Source of the DNA: Obelidium mucronatum | Taxonomy: Eukaryota; Chytridiomycota; Chytridiomycetes; Chytridiales; Chytriomycetaceae | Direction of reading: 5' to 3' | Length of the DNA stretch: 64,000 nt | NCBI GenBank assembly: GCA_025765595.1 | Contig: JAIVFH010000005.1 | Coordinates: 648,743 to 712,742 of the forward strand | Part shown: piece by piece, positions 29,370-40,747 of the stretch | How the letters are laid out: each line of letters starts with the position of its first letter | Position numbering within the stretch: the first letter of the stretch is position 1 | Position numbers and translations under genes: made by a program | Notes under the pieces: model-generated | Database searches by the model: none | What the model was told of the DNA's origin: nothing | The model's input: the letters and a program-made list of their open reading frames with translations, nothing else

Positions 29370-32300
29370 ATGAAGGCATCCAATGCACCGGTCCCTCCTC
29401 CGTCCAAACAGAAACCAATGCCCGCCCTCCGTGTTCACCCAATCCCAACCCCGATTCCAGGCACATCCAACAAACCAGCACTGGAAACATTCTCTTTTCC
29501 AACTGACGACGGCCTTAGATCGAGTCCGCGCCAAAGTGGCGTTTCTCCCAAACACCACACAGCTTTGAGTTCGTCGTCAAAGAGTGCCCAAAGCGAAAAG
29601 TCCAAGACGCCATCAACTTCGAATATGGCGTCAACTTTACCGCCTATAGCTGGGGGGCCCCTTGATTCGTTTGCCAAGGATGACGCTTACCTGACTCGGA
29701 TCCAGAACTCCATAAAGGGCGAAATGGACGGATATTCGAGTTTGAACGAGATTTTGAAAGCAGAAAAGAGTCTTTTGCGGGAAGCAGGCGAGCGCGGATT
29801 AGGGATAATTGGTAGCAATATCGATGACGTGGAAGGGACGCGAACGGAGAGTGAACTCTCATGTGACTCAGAGCTATCTGGATCCCAATCAGCGTCGGAA
29901 TCGGAATCAGAATCGGAATCTTTTTCAGATGCGTCTGAATCATCTCTTGATTCGGGAGGAACCTCGTCTACTGCGCCTCTGGCTCAAGTAAAAGTGAATA
30001 TTAGAAGTACACTGAATATGAAGCACACAAAGACTTCGTCTCCGTCAGTGGTTCCTTCCGTTATGGCCTTGGATGTCGTCAAAGTATCAACTGTCTCGTT
30101 GTCGCCGTTACTTCAACGTGCTGGTTCGATGGGAAGTGACGTATCCAATTCGGAGGATCAACCAAACGGCGACTCTCCCAGACATCATCATCATAGATAT
30201 CATCACCATAATCATCACCATCATCGACAGCACACAAAAAGCTCTGCGTTGGTGAAGGAGAGGAAGTTAAAGCAGGGGCGATTGCTTCTCGTGTCTCTGT
30301 TGGAGAACTTTTGCATGTTGTATGACCAGAGTCCTGAGAGAAACAAGCGATTGTTTTTCGTATTGTGCAAACAACTGTCAGCAATGGGAGTAAGTAGAAG
30401 GTGTTTTGGTCAATCAAATAATGTCACTAATTCCCAACATTTGTGAAATAAGATTATTGATTCGGAAGATTTTTTGGATGAAATCTCAGCAGTACGTGGA
30501 GCGTACAAGCGAGCTTTCAAAGAACTTGTCATGCAGGCAATGCAAGCAATCCGAGATGAGGGGCTTCCTAGAGCCTTGCCTTCAACGTTGAGTAACTCAG
30601 ATGGAGATGGGGCTTCTCGGGACTCAGAAAATGAAGGGTTTGTGCTGCCAAAACAACCGAAACGTTAATAACAACAAAAATCAGAAAATCAGCCCTTGTT
30701 TTAACGCGATCGGCGTATAGTTCAGACCGAATTTCTCATACTATGCACCATTACTCGTATTCTTCAGACAATATTTATCATGAAAATTTGTCCCAACCAA
30801 TGGAGCAACAACAATCTGCTTATGACTTATCTGAAATCCTTGATCTCCAAGCGTCTCGCTACTTGGAAGATTTTGAGGAAGTGCGTCCTTTGGGCAAAGG
30901 TGGATTCGGTCAAGTTTGGTGCGTTCGCAATAAATTGGACGGAATGGAGTATGCAGTAAAGAGGGTCAAACTTCGCGCAAAAGAAGGCGGTGGTGTTGCT
31001 AAGGTAAATTATTGCACTTCTGTTTGAACGTTTCTTTGTGTAACGAGCACTGCGGTAGATTCTTCGGGAAGTTAAAGTACAGGCCCGAATGTCTCATCAA
31101 AATGTAGTTCGCTATTTCAGTTGTTGGCTAGAGCATGCTTCTCCGGCTGCCAAAGTACAAGACGCCGGGGACGATGACATAGGAGATGGCTTGGAATCAA
31201 CAACCGAAGATTTTACTGGTGATCCACAAAGTATGGACTATCAATCTAGTGTTGAGAACTATTCGACGTCCAACGAAACGAACGGAGTTCCTCGACAATG
31301 GAGAACCAATTTTATTATCACAGAAGTTGAATCCGACCATGATCGCGCATCAAAAGAAGTCATTGATGATTTGAATGTGGGAATTGCTGGGAATAATTCG
31401 GACGATTCTGAAGAAGAAAAAAGTGATAATGAAGACGATGATGGGGATGAAGAGGAAGAAGAATTCGAATGGGATGAAGATATTGATATTGACATTGAGT
31501 ACAAGATACCTTCAAGGCATTCTGTTGCAAATCCGTCCGTCACCCAGATGTCCAAGTCACACACATCTGTTGAATCGGCATCATTGCATACTGCAGGATC
31601 TGCAAATTCTGAGAGCCCTACAACGCCATTGGTACTGCCTTCTGGCGCCAGTAATCATAGGGATTTTACGTCTCGTCTACGAAATGAGACAAAAATGAAG
31701 GCAGAAAATCGACCGAGCAATTCTGCGAAACCTCGAACAGGATTACCCAGAGAACTGACTTTATTTATTCAAAGTAAGCCTATGCATATCTTATGAAATG
31801 TGATCAAATTGTTGACACGTTACACCAGTGGAGCTTTGTGGAAATACGCTCCAACAATACCTGAACTATCGCAATAAGGCCATCTATAACACCAATTTCT
31901 GCAAAATATCGGATGCTGACCTAGTTCTTGCAATCAATCCGATATTTTGCACATCAGTAATTCGGGATATGTGTGAAGGATTGGTGTACATTCATTCCCA
32001 AGGTTGCATTCACAGAGATATAGCCCCAAAGAATATATTCTGGGTCCCAAAACCGTTTTCAGGATCAAATACTTCCATTAATGGATACTCTATTGAATCA
32101 ATGAGTCGCTCTTCAGTCAGTCAATCTCTTGCTTCATCATTCAAGTCCGCCGAATCACGCGATTCATTCTTGGAAGACCTTACTGCGCCTTTTAAAAATG
32201 GAGGTTACTGGAAGATTGGTGATTTTGGACTGGTAACATTGTCAGATGTAGTTGAAGATGATGGTCAGAGTTTTGTGTCCAGAGAATCAACTGCCAGTGA

Positions 32301-33071
32301 TATCAACCCCAACGGTGTATTGGGAACAACAAAGACTAGGACAACGGGTATTGGAACTGTGACATATGCTTCGCCGGAGCAATTAGCGCCCTCAGAATCC
32401 TACAGCTACACATCTAAAAGTGATATGTTTTCTGTCGGAATCGTCTTGTTTGAGTTGCTTCATCCCCTGGGAACTGGAATGGAAAGAGCTCAGACATTAA
32501 CAAACCTGCGGCTTGGTGTCCTTCCTGAAGAATTTGTTAAACGTTTTCCAAAAGAGGTGTTTGTTTGTTGGGTGTAAAACTTTCGTTGACGCTGTGTTTT
32601 CCCCAGGCCACTCTCATCCTATCGTTGATGAATAAGAACCCAGAACACCGTCCATGTGCCCGAGAAACTTTGGATGTTCTGATTCTTTCTGCTGAAAAGC
32701 CGACAGCATCAACAGGAAACCAGCCGTCTTTGCCTGATCCGGCGCCAGAAAACCAACCACAGGAATCGGATATAGACATACTGGCCACTCAAAGTCGTTC
32801 ACGTAGACCATCAAAGCAGCGTCTGGCGTTCGTTGAAGCGATTACAAACACCATCAAGAATTGGATTCACCATCCCCACAAGGAGGACATGCATGAATTG
32901 GGAAGTAAAGAGCTGATGGAAGAATTATCGAACCCCGTAAAAGCATTGAGGATGGTTGTTGATGCGCATAAACGCGCTGAAAAGGCGGAACAGGAGGCCA
33001 ACTTGGCGAAACTGGAAATTGACAAACTGCGTGCCAAAATAGCAGAGTTGGAAACAAAACTTAAAGAATAG
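29370..33071 (+). CDS. eIF2alpha kinase, HRI (EIF2AK1) type
   Basis: Start at the first ATG (29370, MKASNAPVPPPSK). The N-terminal third is disordered, with an acidic Ser/Glu patch and a histidine cluster at about 30181-30230. It is followed by an HRI-type N-terminal domain (LLLVSLLENFCMLYDQSPER, LFFVLCKQLSAMG). A roughly 80-nt intron at 30639-30720 links it to the kinase: glycine loop LGKGGFGQVW, Lys in YAVKRVKL, a long acidic insert (31150-31790) as in eIF2alpha kinases, catalytic loop CIHRDIAPKNIFW, DFG in KIGDFGLV, GTVTYASPEQL, SKSDMFSVGIVLFEL and NPEHRPCA. A C-terminal coiled coil ends at 33071. It would phosphorylate eIF2alpha under stress (heme, oxidative or other) to lower translation. 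Confidence 0.92.
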
Positions 33072-33229
33072 ATGTGTAAATAGCAATAAAATAGGAGTCA
33101 TAGCTTTTTCGTCGGATTTCTTATTTTGTTTATTGTTTTTGGGTGGGGACAAAAGAAGTGTACCATATCAAAATGTTGAAGAAAAATGAGAGATTATAAC
33201 AAGAGTATCAGAGTTTAAAGGACCTTTCA

Positions 33230-34735
33230 TCATGGTTTCCAGTCTCCATCTGTTGCTCCTTCAAGCTCACAAACTTCGTGAATTGTTGCTCCCACAAGGT
33301 CATCACTCCCTCTCTTCAAACCCGTACAAATTCGCATGTGTCTTTTCAAGTTGCTCAGCACTGTAAACTTCCACTCACAGCCTTTACTTGGACAGTGATA
33401 AGGCCGTTCCCCAGTATGAGAGTTCATGTGGGTTCTCAGCGTCGAAGGTCGCGTGAACCGTTTTGAGCAAACAGAGCACATGTACCTCCGAGGCACGGAA
33501 TGGCGATACCCGGAATCATTTGCTTCGTCATCTGGTTCTGCAATCATGTCTCCTGAATCTTTGAGCACCATAATCTGTCCCCTACTGGTTCTCGCAGTTC
33601 GATTTGTAGTGTTTGTGGGGAGAGGAATACGTCGTCGTTCGGTGTGTTGTCGTTGTTGTGGCTGTTGTTGTTGTTGTTGTTGTGTTTGTTGCTGTTGTTG
33701 TTGGGCGGACCTTGTTGATGACGGTGGAGGCATCATCATCATTTCTGTGCTACCATTTCCATTGATTTGCTGGTCTTCGGTGCTGGAGAGACCGCTTCCC
33801 ATCCTACCACCGTAAAACATCATGAAGGAAGGGTCGGCAATAGCAAAGTTCGATGGATCTGTGTCATGAAGCTGTGGGTGTGCTGTATATAGTTGAGATG
33901 TGAACTGAAATCCAGGGCCCATAAAATGTGGGGGTGGTTGGGGTCCGTTTATGGAGTCACTTGTGATGGGTAGGGGTAAACCAAAAGACGAGCTGGTGTT
34001 TCTTAGCGGAGAATGCATCATAGATAGAGGAATTGAACCGGTACTGTTATTTTCGTAACCCCAATTGCTAACAAATCCACCCATTCCACCGGATGGTGTT
34101 GAATCGAATGACTCGTGGTCTATGGGTTCTGAGGGTGGTGTGGCTGATGGGGGAATGAGATTGTCATTCGTTTTGAAGTAATGTTTTTCTTTTCGAGGGT
34201 CATGGTCAAAAGAATTTGAGGATTGATTAAAGGAAGTTGGGTCAAAAATTTCGGGTTTGAATTGAGGGTTCGTTTCAGCGTCGTTGTATTGTAGTAGTGA
34301 AGGATCATGATGGTTCGAGCTTAATTGTTGCTGGGGCATAGTATGTCCACTGAAGTGGGGTGGGTATCCTTCATACATGCTATAGCTACTCCCAAATGAC
34401 AAGAATGAGTTGGCATATTCATTAATACTTGAAGATGATGAGTTTCCAGAATTCATAAAGACTGGGTTTCCAACCATTCCAGAGCCCGACGGGTGGTTGT
34501 GATGATGACCCAGGCGGTCAACAAACAGCATGTTTGTCATAGACTCTTGATTAGGAAATTTTGACGAATCCATACTGCCAGACAGGCCACCCCATTGAGA
34601 ATTGTCGAATCCCGATGCAGAATTATAAGCCAGCTCCTCCTCTTGCTTGGAATCAACTCCAGGCACGGCAAGATCATTATCACGAAGCATCTTGGAACGA
34701 AAATAAACGCGTTTAGCCCAGGCACAGAAAATCAT
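33230..34735 (-). CDS. C2H2 zinc-finger transcription factor
   Basis: A single 501-residue frame. The first 380 residues are disordered and rich in Ser, Asn, Pro and Gln with a polyQ tract (33655-33715), typical of fungal activation regions. The C-terminus has two C2H2 fingers: YMCSVCSKRFTRPSTLRTHM with H-x4-H-type end, linker TGERP, then YHCPSKGCEWKFTVLSNLKR with HMRIC. A short acidic tail follows. The start is set at MIFCAWAKRV (34735); a second ATG lies 15 codons inside (MLRDNDLA). It is convergent with the HRI kinase. DNA-binding regulator of unknown targets. Confidence 0.88.
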   Translation of the reverse strand: MIFCAWAKRVYFRSKMLRDNDLAVPGVDSKQEEELAYNSASGFDNSQWGGLSGSMDSSKFPNQESMTNMLFVDRLGHHHNHPSGSGMVGNPVFMNSGNSSSSSINEYANSFLSFGSSYSMYEGYPPHFSGHTMPQQQLSSNHHDPSLLQYNDAETNPQFKPEIFDPTSFNQSSNSFDHDPRKEKHYFKTNDNLIPPSATPPSEPIDHESFDSTPSGGMGGFVSNWGYENNSTGSIPLSMMHSPLRNTSSSFGLPLPITSDSINGPQPPPHFMGPGFQFTSQLYTAHPQLHDTDPSNFAIADPSFMMFYGGRMGSGLSSTEDQQINGNGSTEMMMMPPPSSTRSAQQQQQQTQQQQQQQPQQRQHTERRRIPLPTNTTNRTARTSRGQIMVLKDSGDMIAEPDDEANDSGYRHSVPRRYMCSVCSKRFTRPSTLRTHMNSHTGERPYHCPSKGCEWKFTVLSNLKRHMRICTGLKRGSDDLVGATIHEVCELEGATDGDWKP

Positions 34736-35259
34736 GGTAAAATAACTACAAGGAGATACCTTATAGATTAAGTATCAGTATTTTGAATATTACTCAAGTA
34801 TTTCCAGAAGTAAAATCAAAGGATGGGTTGAAAACTGGCCAACGAAACTTGTGCACGAAAAGATTCCAAAAGTCTGAGCTGATTTCCTTTTTTTATTTCC
34901 TGTTTGCAATGATAGTGCTCAATGAAAGGCTTGATCTGATCATTGAGACTCAGCATCAGATCAAGGTGAGATCTGATATCAGCAACGAACCTTCTAGACA
35001 CAATGGATATCGATACAATAAAACGCTATTTAGGAGGTTTTGAGTACTGTGAATAGAGCGTATTTGCGGCTCTGGGGGTTGGTTGGCACAGTCCTAGAAA
35101 AGACAAATCTCGTTTGTGACAATTCCTAATTTTCAGAGAACTAGAGCAATAGGGTCGAATAAAGAAAGATCCAGAGAAATAAAATAAAAATAATCGTAAT
35201 ACAAGGGATTGTAGCAGATATGTATAGGATTTAAAAATTTATACAAAACAAATTATCAA
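34736..35259. other. Intergenic region, no gene seen
   Basis: About 520 bp, the likely promoter of the zinc-finger gene plus the 3' region of the next minus-strand gene. A small direct repeat of CTGATC/GATCTGAT-type words is seen near 34930-34980, but nothing that can be named. Confidence 0.45.
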
Positions 35260-36508
35260 TTAAGGCATATCAAGACATTGCGGCTCGCGTTTTTTAAAGG
35301 CTCCGCTAATGCGTTTCCAAATATTGGCGATCCATCTTGTAAATGACCATGTACTTGACATCGCTGTTGCGTTTTGTTGAGGGCTGTCATTATCTTCGCC
35401 AACGGGTATTATTATTTTTCTGTCAAGTTTTTGAGGTTCATCTTGAATTACAGCTTTTGGTTCGGGACCCACTCGCCTTAGGTCGCGGCGAGATTGGGGA
35501 TTGCATTGCCGTTTGTCCACAGCCACTACTTCCTCCACCGAAGCTGCCGAACCATTGCCTTCTTCAATAACATTCTCTTTTTCTGAAGACAATTTATTTA
35601 CTGGGCTGCATTCAGGCGCTGGAAAGTCCTCTTCAATATCCATTTGAGGTGTGCCAGTATTCGACCGTCTCCCTCGCCTTCCGCTTGAGCTACGAACAAC
35701 AATTGATACACTGGGAGGAGGAAGCAAAAGCTCGCTTTCACTTCCAACACTATGTCGATCAGGGAAACCGGAATGAAACACCTCATCATCATCATCTTTG
35801 TGACCATCGTCGTCACTCCCAGTAGCTGACTTCAATGGCTGTCGCAGTGGCGATCTTCGATATAACTCCTGGCTTTGAATTTGAGACAAACTCCGAAGGT
35901 TTGTACCACTTCGATTCATGATGTTGCTGTGACTGGTTATTCTACTTCGGAGTTCGCCTGTAACCACACCTCCCAAAGTACACCTTTCAGTAGTTGATAA
36001 TTCCTCCTCCTCCTCTTCTTCTGGGACTACATTGTTTAGTTGGAAGTTGCTTCCCAGGACTTGCAAAGCTTCTTTCGATGACATGAAAGCCATCCGTGAA
36101 AGTCCACTGGCAGATGGACCAGTTACTGACAGCGCACTGGCAGATAGTCCCGATTTAGAATTACTGCTTATATTCCGAAGGGATGGTTGTTGTAGCTGAT
36201 GAGCAATGTAGACTGAGCTTGGACTCTTTGACGGTGTTTGCCGTGGCTCCTCTTCGGCCTCTTCTTCCGTTCGATTCTCTTTGATGCTCAAAAGACTTCG
36301 CGTAGATGATACCATACTCAGCTGCCGTCGAGATGATATCGTAGAGTGATCGCGTATGGATGCATTTTGATCTATTTAAATCAGTTTTATTTGATAGACT
36401 TGTGATATTCTCACAGTGCTCAGTGCTATATTCCTTGCTGCTTGATGACGTATCGCTGCTTATTGATGCTTGTCGGTCATTTGCCGCTTCCATTATGCTA
36501 TTTTCCAT
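35260..36508 (-). CDS. Disordered protein with RRDLRRVG and C-terminal W-IW motifs (paralogue A)
   Basis: Start at the ATG of MENSIMEAANDR (36508). A 43-nt intron near 36370-36413 (GTGAGA...TTTAAATAG, with an ACTGAT branch) moves to the main frame. The product (about 400 residues) is mostly low-complexity, with Ser-rich and acidic (EEEEEE) patches. Near the C-terminus it has SRRDLRRVGPEPKA, and it ends with STWSFTRWIANIWKRISGAF. The gene at 41441-45895 has the same motif (SRRDLRRVGIER) and a similar end (NWFYNIWRKAVGVF), so the two appear to be paralogues. The amphipathic W-rich end may bind a membrane or partner. I do not recognise the family. Confidence 0.75.
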
Positions 36509-37195
36509 CGCGTGTGGATGGTGTATTGGTTTGTCAGCCAACAAAAACGCAGATGAATTAGCACTCTAATTGCCTCCAATTGCCACTGCTTGGCCGATTC
36601 CCTGCGCAGTCGTGTTACACAACATGCTTGGATTGCATTCAAAATAGGGTTGTTAAAAAAGATATAAATGGAGCTCTCCTCCCTACGCTACTTTTCTTCT
36701 TCATTCTCCCTGGTTCTATTGCAACAGCGCTTCAATCTTTCGCCTTTTACTAAAGATTGCCGTGTGGTAGGGCCACTTCAAGAGAGTGTGATTTTTGAAA
36801 CTTCCCTCGATCGAGCTGCCTCTCTCGCAGGCTTTTTATGCAGTAAACAGTCTGGACTCAATCTGAGTACCACACTCTTACTGTTATAATCTGCCGTCGA
36901 GTTTTCTTTGCTTCAGAATACAAGTTACCGAGATTCAATAAACGACATAGTATACTTATTTACCCTGTAATTCAGTTATTGTGGCTTTGATGGGTCTCCG
37001 AAGAAACTTGCAAAGGGCCAGACCAGTCGGTGGCTGGCGCAAGGAAGCCATGGGGAACAGCTAGCAGAATTCAATGACAAGGACTGCATTCTTTCTTAAT
37101 ATTCGGTGGGTTGTTGTCACAAGAAATATACGAGTCTTTTTATTTAAATGACAGTTGAGTGCGTGCAGAGACTATAAAACGAGAGGACAAGGTGG
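36509..37195. other. Gene-poor region with a TATA-like box
   Basis: About 690 bp between the start of the disordered protein gene and the stop of the first synaptobrevin. A GATATAAATGG box at about 36660 is followed by a CT-rich stretch, which looks like a core promoter, but the 73-codon frame after it has no recognisable motif. No RNA gene was seen. Confidence 0.4.
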
Positions 37196-37766
37196 CTACT
37201 TCTTTTGCGTCATCACAACAGACACTACCGTAGAATACAAGTGAGAAACGAATGCTCGAGAACATCAATTCTCGCATGGGACACTCACCGATAATAATAA
37301 TAAGAATCACTGCAACAACTCCTCCAAGAATAAGCTTCATCTTAGTGTCTTTCCACCACATGGCCTTTCTCACGTCAGAAGCGCCTCGCTTGAATTGAAG
37401 CGATGAGTTAGCGAGATCATCAGTCTTGTTTTGAAGTTGTTCCAGGTTTTCTCCTCGTTGAACCACTTTGGCAATGTTATCGTTCATCAGGTTGACAACC
37501 TATATTCATAATGAAAGTTGTCTGTTTAGTTCCCGTTCTTGCACTCCCACCAGAAATATGGCAGAAAGCTAAAATCCTTCTCCTTTTTCGCACAGGCTGG
37601 CTTGGCCGCCTGCATGTGGCATTACAAGCGTGTCACTGCCAAGCAGAACCCAGTTCCTTCACACCCCCCAAAAAGAAGCCCCACTCTGAATGCCCATCGA
37701 ACACTTGAACAAGGTACTCACTTCATTTACTTGAGATTGAACAGCTTGTGTTTTTGAAGAGGACAT
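37196..37766 (-). CDS. Synaptobrevin/VAMP R-SNARE (copy 1)
   Basis: Three exons. Exon 1 starts MSSSKTQAVQSQVNEV (37766). Exon 2 carries the SNARE core with VVQRGENLEQLQNKTDDL, where the Arg is the zero-layer residue of R-SNAREs, then the juxtamembrane MWWKDTKMK and the transmembrane segment LILGGVVAVILIIII. The tiny last exon adds VSVVMTQKK. Length is about 113 residues, the usual size for a short v-SNARE anchored by its tail. It mediates fusion of secretory vesicles with target membranes. It is a tandem duplicate of the next gene. Confidence 0.95.
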
Positions 37767-37972
37767 GATGAGTTGGTGTTTTGGGAATGAAAATTGGCCA
37801 AAAATAGATTTCCGCTTTTTGACATCAACCGCTCTCTCAGTCGTTAATTTCCATTCATTTTCGTAATTTCATGTTTAAGGAATAAAAAGTGGATTTATTT
37901 TTTCGGCAAGCAGTTCGTTAGTTAATATGCACACAAATTTAGAAAGGGGGAACCGAGCAGCGGCAGAAATGT

Positions 37973-38631
37973 TCAAGCCGTTCCAGTAACGATGGCATTT
38001 TGCTTTTGCGTCACGACAACGGAAACTGGAAAGAGATTAAGAGAACACATGCAACGTTAATGATTCATTCCCCCATATCACTCCTCCATAACTGATGACC
38101 AACTTACCGATTATAATTATCAAAATCACCGCCACAATCGCCGCCAGAATCAACTGCATTTTAACATCCTTCCACCACATTTTCTTGCGAACTTCTCTCG
38201 CATTGTTTTTGAAGAGCAATGCTTCGTTTTGAAGGTTGTCTGCCTTGGATTGCATTTCGCTCAAGTTTTCGCCTCGTTGGACGACTTTGCTCAGATTTGT
38301 GTTCATTACATTGATGACCTGAGCGGTAGAAGAAGACAAACGCCGGATGAGTATACTTTGTGAGGTTGGCCTGAAACATTCGCTAAACCCGCTAGATCCA
38401 CAGACACACAAGTCCCTTATATAACGGCAATCCTTCATATACACGCATCGAGATTCTTGTGTGGACCCTCTCTCTGCCCGGCATCAATCTCCCCAAGACA
38501 CAATTTGATAGTTCTGAGTCTAATGCCGGTGCCGGCTAGCCGGTCCACTCTGTATTCAAGGGAGGAGGTGATTATGTTGAACGCACCGAGTCAACTTGTT
38601 CTTGAATCGCTTGCACTTTTCCCGACGACAT
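37973..38631 (-). CDS. Synaptobrevin/VAMP R-SNARE (copy 2)
   Basis: Same exon plan as copy 1. Exon 1 MSSGKVQAIQEQVDS (38631), donor GTGCGT; acceptor CTCAG in front of VINVMNTNLSKVVQRGENLSEMQS; then MWWKDVKMQ and the tail anchor LILAAIVAVILIIII; last exon VSVVVTQKQNAIVTGTA. The zero-layer Arg is present. The intron 1 position is the same as in the neighbour, which supports tandem duplication. The coding regions are clearly diverged, so the duplication is not recent. Confidence 0.95.
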
Positions 38632-38838
38632 AGGTGTTTGGTTTGCTATGGGTTCAAGTTCGATTCTTTTTTATGTTCAATTAAATACAGTTAAAATACA
38701 GTAGCAAAGCGTTGTCTGGAAGCAATTGCCTTTGCTGTTTGTTGTTAAAATGATTAATACTGTATTTGGTTTTGGTAGGACAGAGGACATAAAGAGAAGG
38801 AAAGGATGTAAGAGTTTTGATTTTATCTAACACCATAA

Positions 38839-38945
38839 GGTGCTCAGCTTCTTCCTCTTTTTGAAAGAGTCTCTTTTTAAAGAGGTTAAAGAGTTTCTTT
38901 AAAGAGTCTTTTTAAAAAAAGAGGAAGAAGATCGCTGCTGAGACC
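38839..38945. repeat. Imperfect inverted repeat, about 30-bp arms
   Basis: The left arm (GGTGCTCAGCTTCTTCCTCT..., from 38839) and the right arm (ending AGAGGAAGAAG at 38930 and GCTGCTGAGACC at 38945) are near reverse complements, separated by a purine/pyrimidine spacer made of AAAGAG and CTCTTT words that can itself pair. No target duplication was recognised. Confidence 0.65.
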
Positions 38946-40385
38946 ATTGTTCTGAAAGTTGAAATTTGAAAAATCCATGGCTGCTAAAAACCATTTTACA
39001 CGCTTCTTGAGGTAACAAGTCGCTTCATCTACGAGAGTTTCACTGAACTGAGTCACACTTTGAAATGTTATTTTTCTGATACTTATCTGATTTCCTTCTT
39101 CGCGCTGTTGGTTTTTGATTTCTAAGGTGGAGTGGCGCAACTTTCTTTGTTTACCTATTTCATTTTCTATTTTCATGAATCAAGTTTAAGTTAGATATTC
39201 GTTGGGCTTCGGGATACTCGGTGCCAACAAGTGTCCACATGCACACGTCTACAGTACAAAGAGTTCGAGGACAAATCAAAGCAGTTTAAACGATGGGGAT
39301 CATTTCGAAATTGTATTCCGGATTTATGAATAAGGCCACATGTGTTGGTCGTGGTTAGGTCAACTTCTCTTCACATGACGCCTCACCAGGTGGGCTGCCA
39401 CTGATCCAGCCAGCGATTCATATTCATTCAAATATAAGTTTTCGTCGGGGCTCTGGGCGTGATTAGCCTCGTTCTTTATAAGTCACCGATATCGAATAAA
39501 CTAAGGTGGCCGCCCTACTAAATACCGATGATGTCGCCAAAGCTTTCTGTAGTATCTATTATCGCGTTAAATCTATTCGAATAGGCATGTGGCCTCTGCT
39601 CGTCGATGCCTCGTTGCATCAAACCAACTTCAGACTCTGTCCAATATGAGCCACCTATGCGCGGACGCCCTATCGCGACTGATAAATTAAAATCTATTTT
39701 GTGGTTAATCTGAGTATGCGCTGAGATCGGTATCTGGTGGCGTCGCGGTGAAGTCAAATCGTTTGGTGTCGCCAACACAGTTTGACCCAGTCTGTCAGGA
39801 AGCCAGTTCGTGCGCTCAGATATTCTCCCTTATATCTGTTAGCCTCATTTATCGCGTCCAATGGCGGTGCAGCTGCTAAGGACGCGAGATGCAGTTCCCT
39901 TCGAGTTGGCCACTTTCAATCCAAAATGACGCAGCTTTCTTTCCCAACACAACAACAACACAAACACAGAAACAGCTCCGTTTCCAGCTTTTGAAAAGCG
40001 CATTCGAACCGCCGTAACGCATTTTATTGGTTTGCAATTATCCCCGACGCGTTCTGATGTTTGGTTACCTCGTTTTCGGGTACGTGTCAGATTTCAAGAC
40101 CCGCCAAACATTGCAGAATTGTCAAAAATCGAAAAAGGTATAAATAGGGAGCCTATCCCCTCCTTTTTTCTTCTCACAAAAACTTCTTCTCTCTTAAAAA
40201 CCAACAACTTCTTCTCTCTTCAAGAACTCGGGAATTACCTCGGACAACACTTCACCCCTCGCCAACCCCTCTTATTCTCACCAAGTCCCCTCCTAAAAAA
40301 CCCTTAAAAACAACCGAAAAGACGGGCCCATAAAACAGACAAAAAGAAAGGGGGTTAAAAAAAAAGCGAAAAGACGCGACCCCAA

Positions 40386-40468
40386 AAAAAAAAAAAAAAA
40401 AAAAAAAGGAAAAGGGGACTTTTGGTTGGTTTAAAGTTGGGCTCTGCAAGTGTTGTCCTTTCTGAATC

Positions 40469-40519
<51 letters not shown>
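40386..40519. repeat. Facing poly-A and poly-T tracts
   Basis: About 24 A's (ending near 40407) and about 48 T's (near 40472-40519) flank 64 bp of mixed sequence. As an inverted pair they could form a hairpin, or be the tails of two oppositely oriented retroposed sequences. The T tract length should be treated with care because homopolymers are often mis-sized. Confidence 0.6.
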
Positions 40520-40521
<2 letters not shown>

Positions 40522-40556
40522 GGATGGACGCGTTTTAAAGGTATGTGGCGGGATAT

Positions 40557-40618
40557 GGTTCAGGGCCTCCTCGTGGCTCCCGCTGGTAACAGGGCTTCTC
40601 CCTGGCTGACACTGAACC
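40557..40618 (+). other. Candidate structured RNA element (unverified)
   Basis: A GC-rich island right after the T tract can fold: GGTTCAG (40557-40563) pairs with CTGAACC (40612-40618), enclosing a perfect 5-bp hairpin CAGGG/CCCTG (40590-40604, loop CTTCT) and a possible GCC/GGC hairpin. It does not match a tRNA or any RNA family I know. Could be chance. Confidence 0.25.
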
Positions 40619-40747
40619 TCTTCGATTCAATTTACTGTTTTTTGTGTTTTTTCTTTTTTTACATTATTCAATAATAAACTGCAGATCTTGACTCATTCTG
40701 AATATTCTAAAAAATAAATATCTAAAAGCAAAACTTCCCACCACCAA

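Larger units (their letters stand above)
38632..40747. other. 2.1-kb gene-poor stretch
   Basis: No convincing protein gene on either strand. It holds an inverted repeat (38839-38945), a good TATA-like box GGTATAAATAGG near 40137 followed by a CT-rich stretch, a long A run and a longer T run (40386-40519) and a small GC-rich island with hairpins (40557-40618). The frame at 39518-39778 lacks recognisable motifs. The stretch could contain the promoter and 5' leader of the universal stress gene or an unannotated non-coding transcript. Confidence 0.5.

Noticed and set aside
36668..36889. 73-codon plus-strand frame following a TATA-like box
   Set aside because: The ATG lies directly at the TATA box, so it could not be transcribed from it, and the protein has no recognisable motif.
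39518..39778. 86-codon minus-strand frame in the gene-poor stretch
   Set aside because: No family resemblance, no splice context and no neighbours to support it.
40557..40618. tRNA-like reading of the GC-rich island because of its 7-bp closing stem
   Set aside because: The hairpin loop is 5 nt, there is a 7-nt gap before the closing stem, and no anticodon arm can be placed.
40450..40674. Frame beginning with a long polyphenylalanine run
   Set aside because: Product of the T homopolymer; not a plausible protein.
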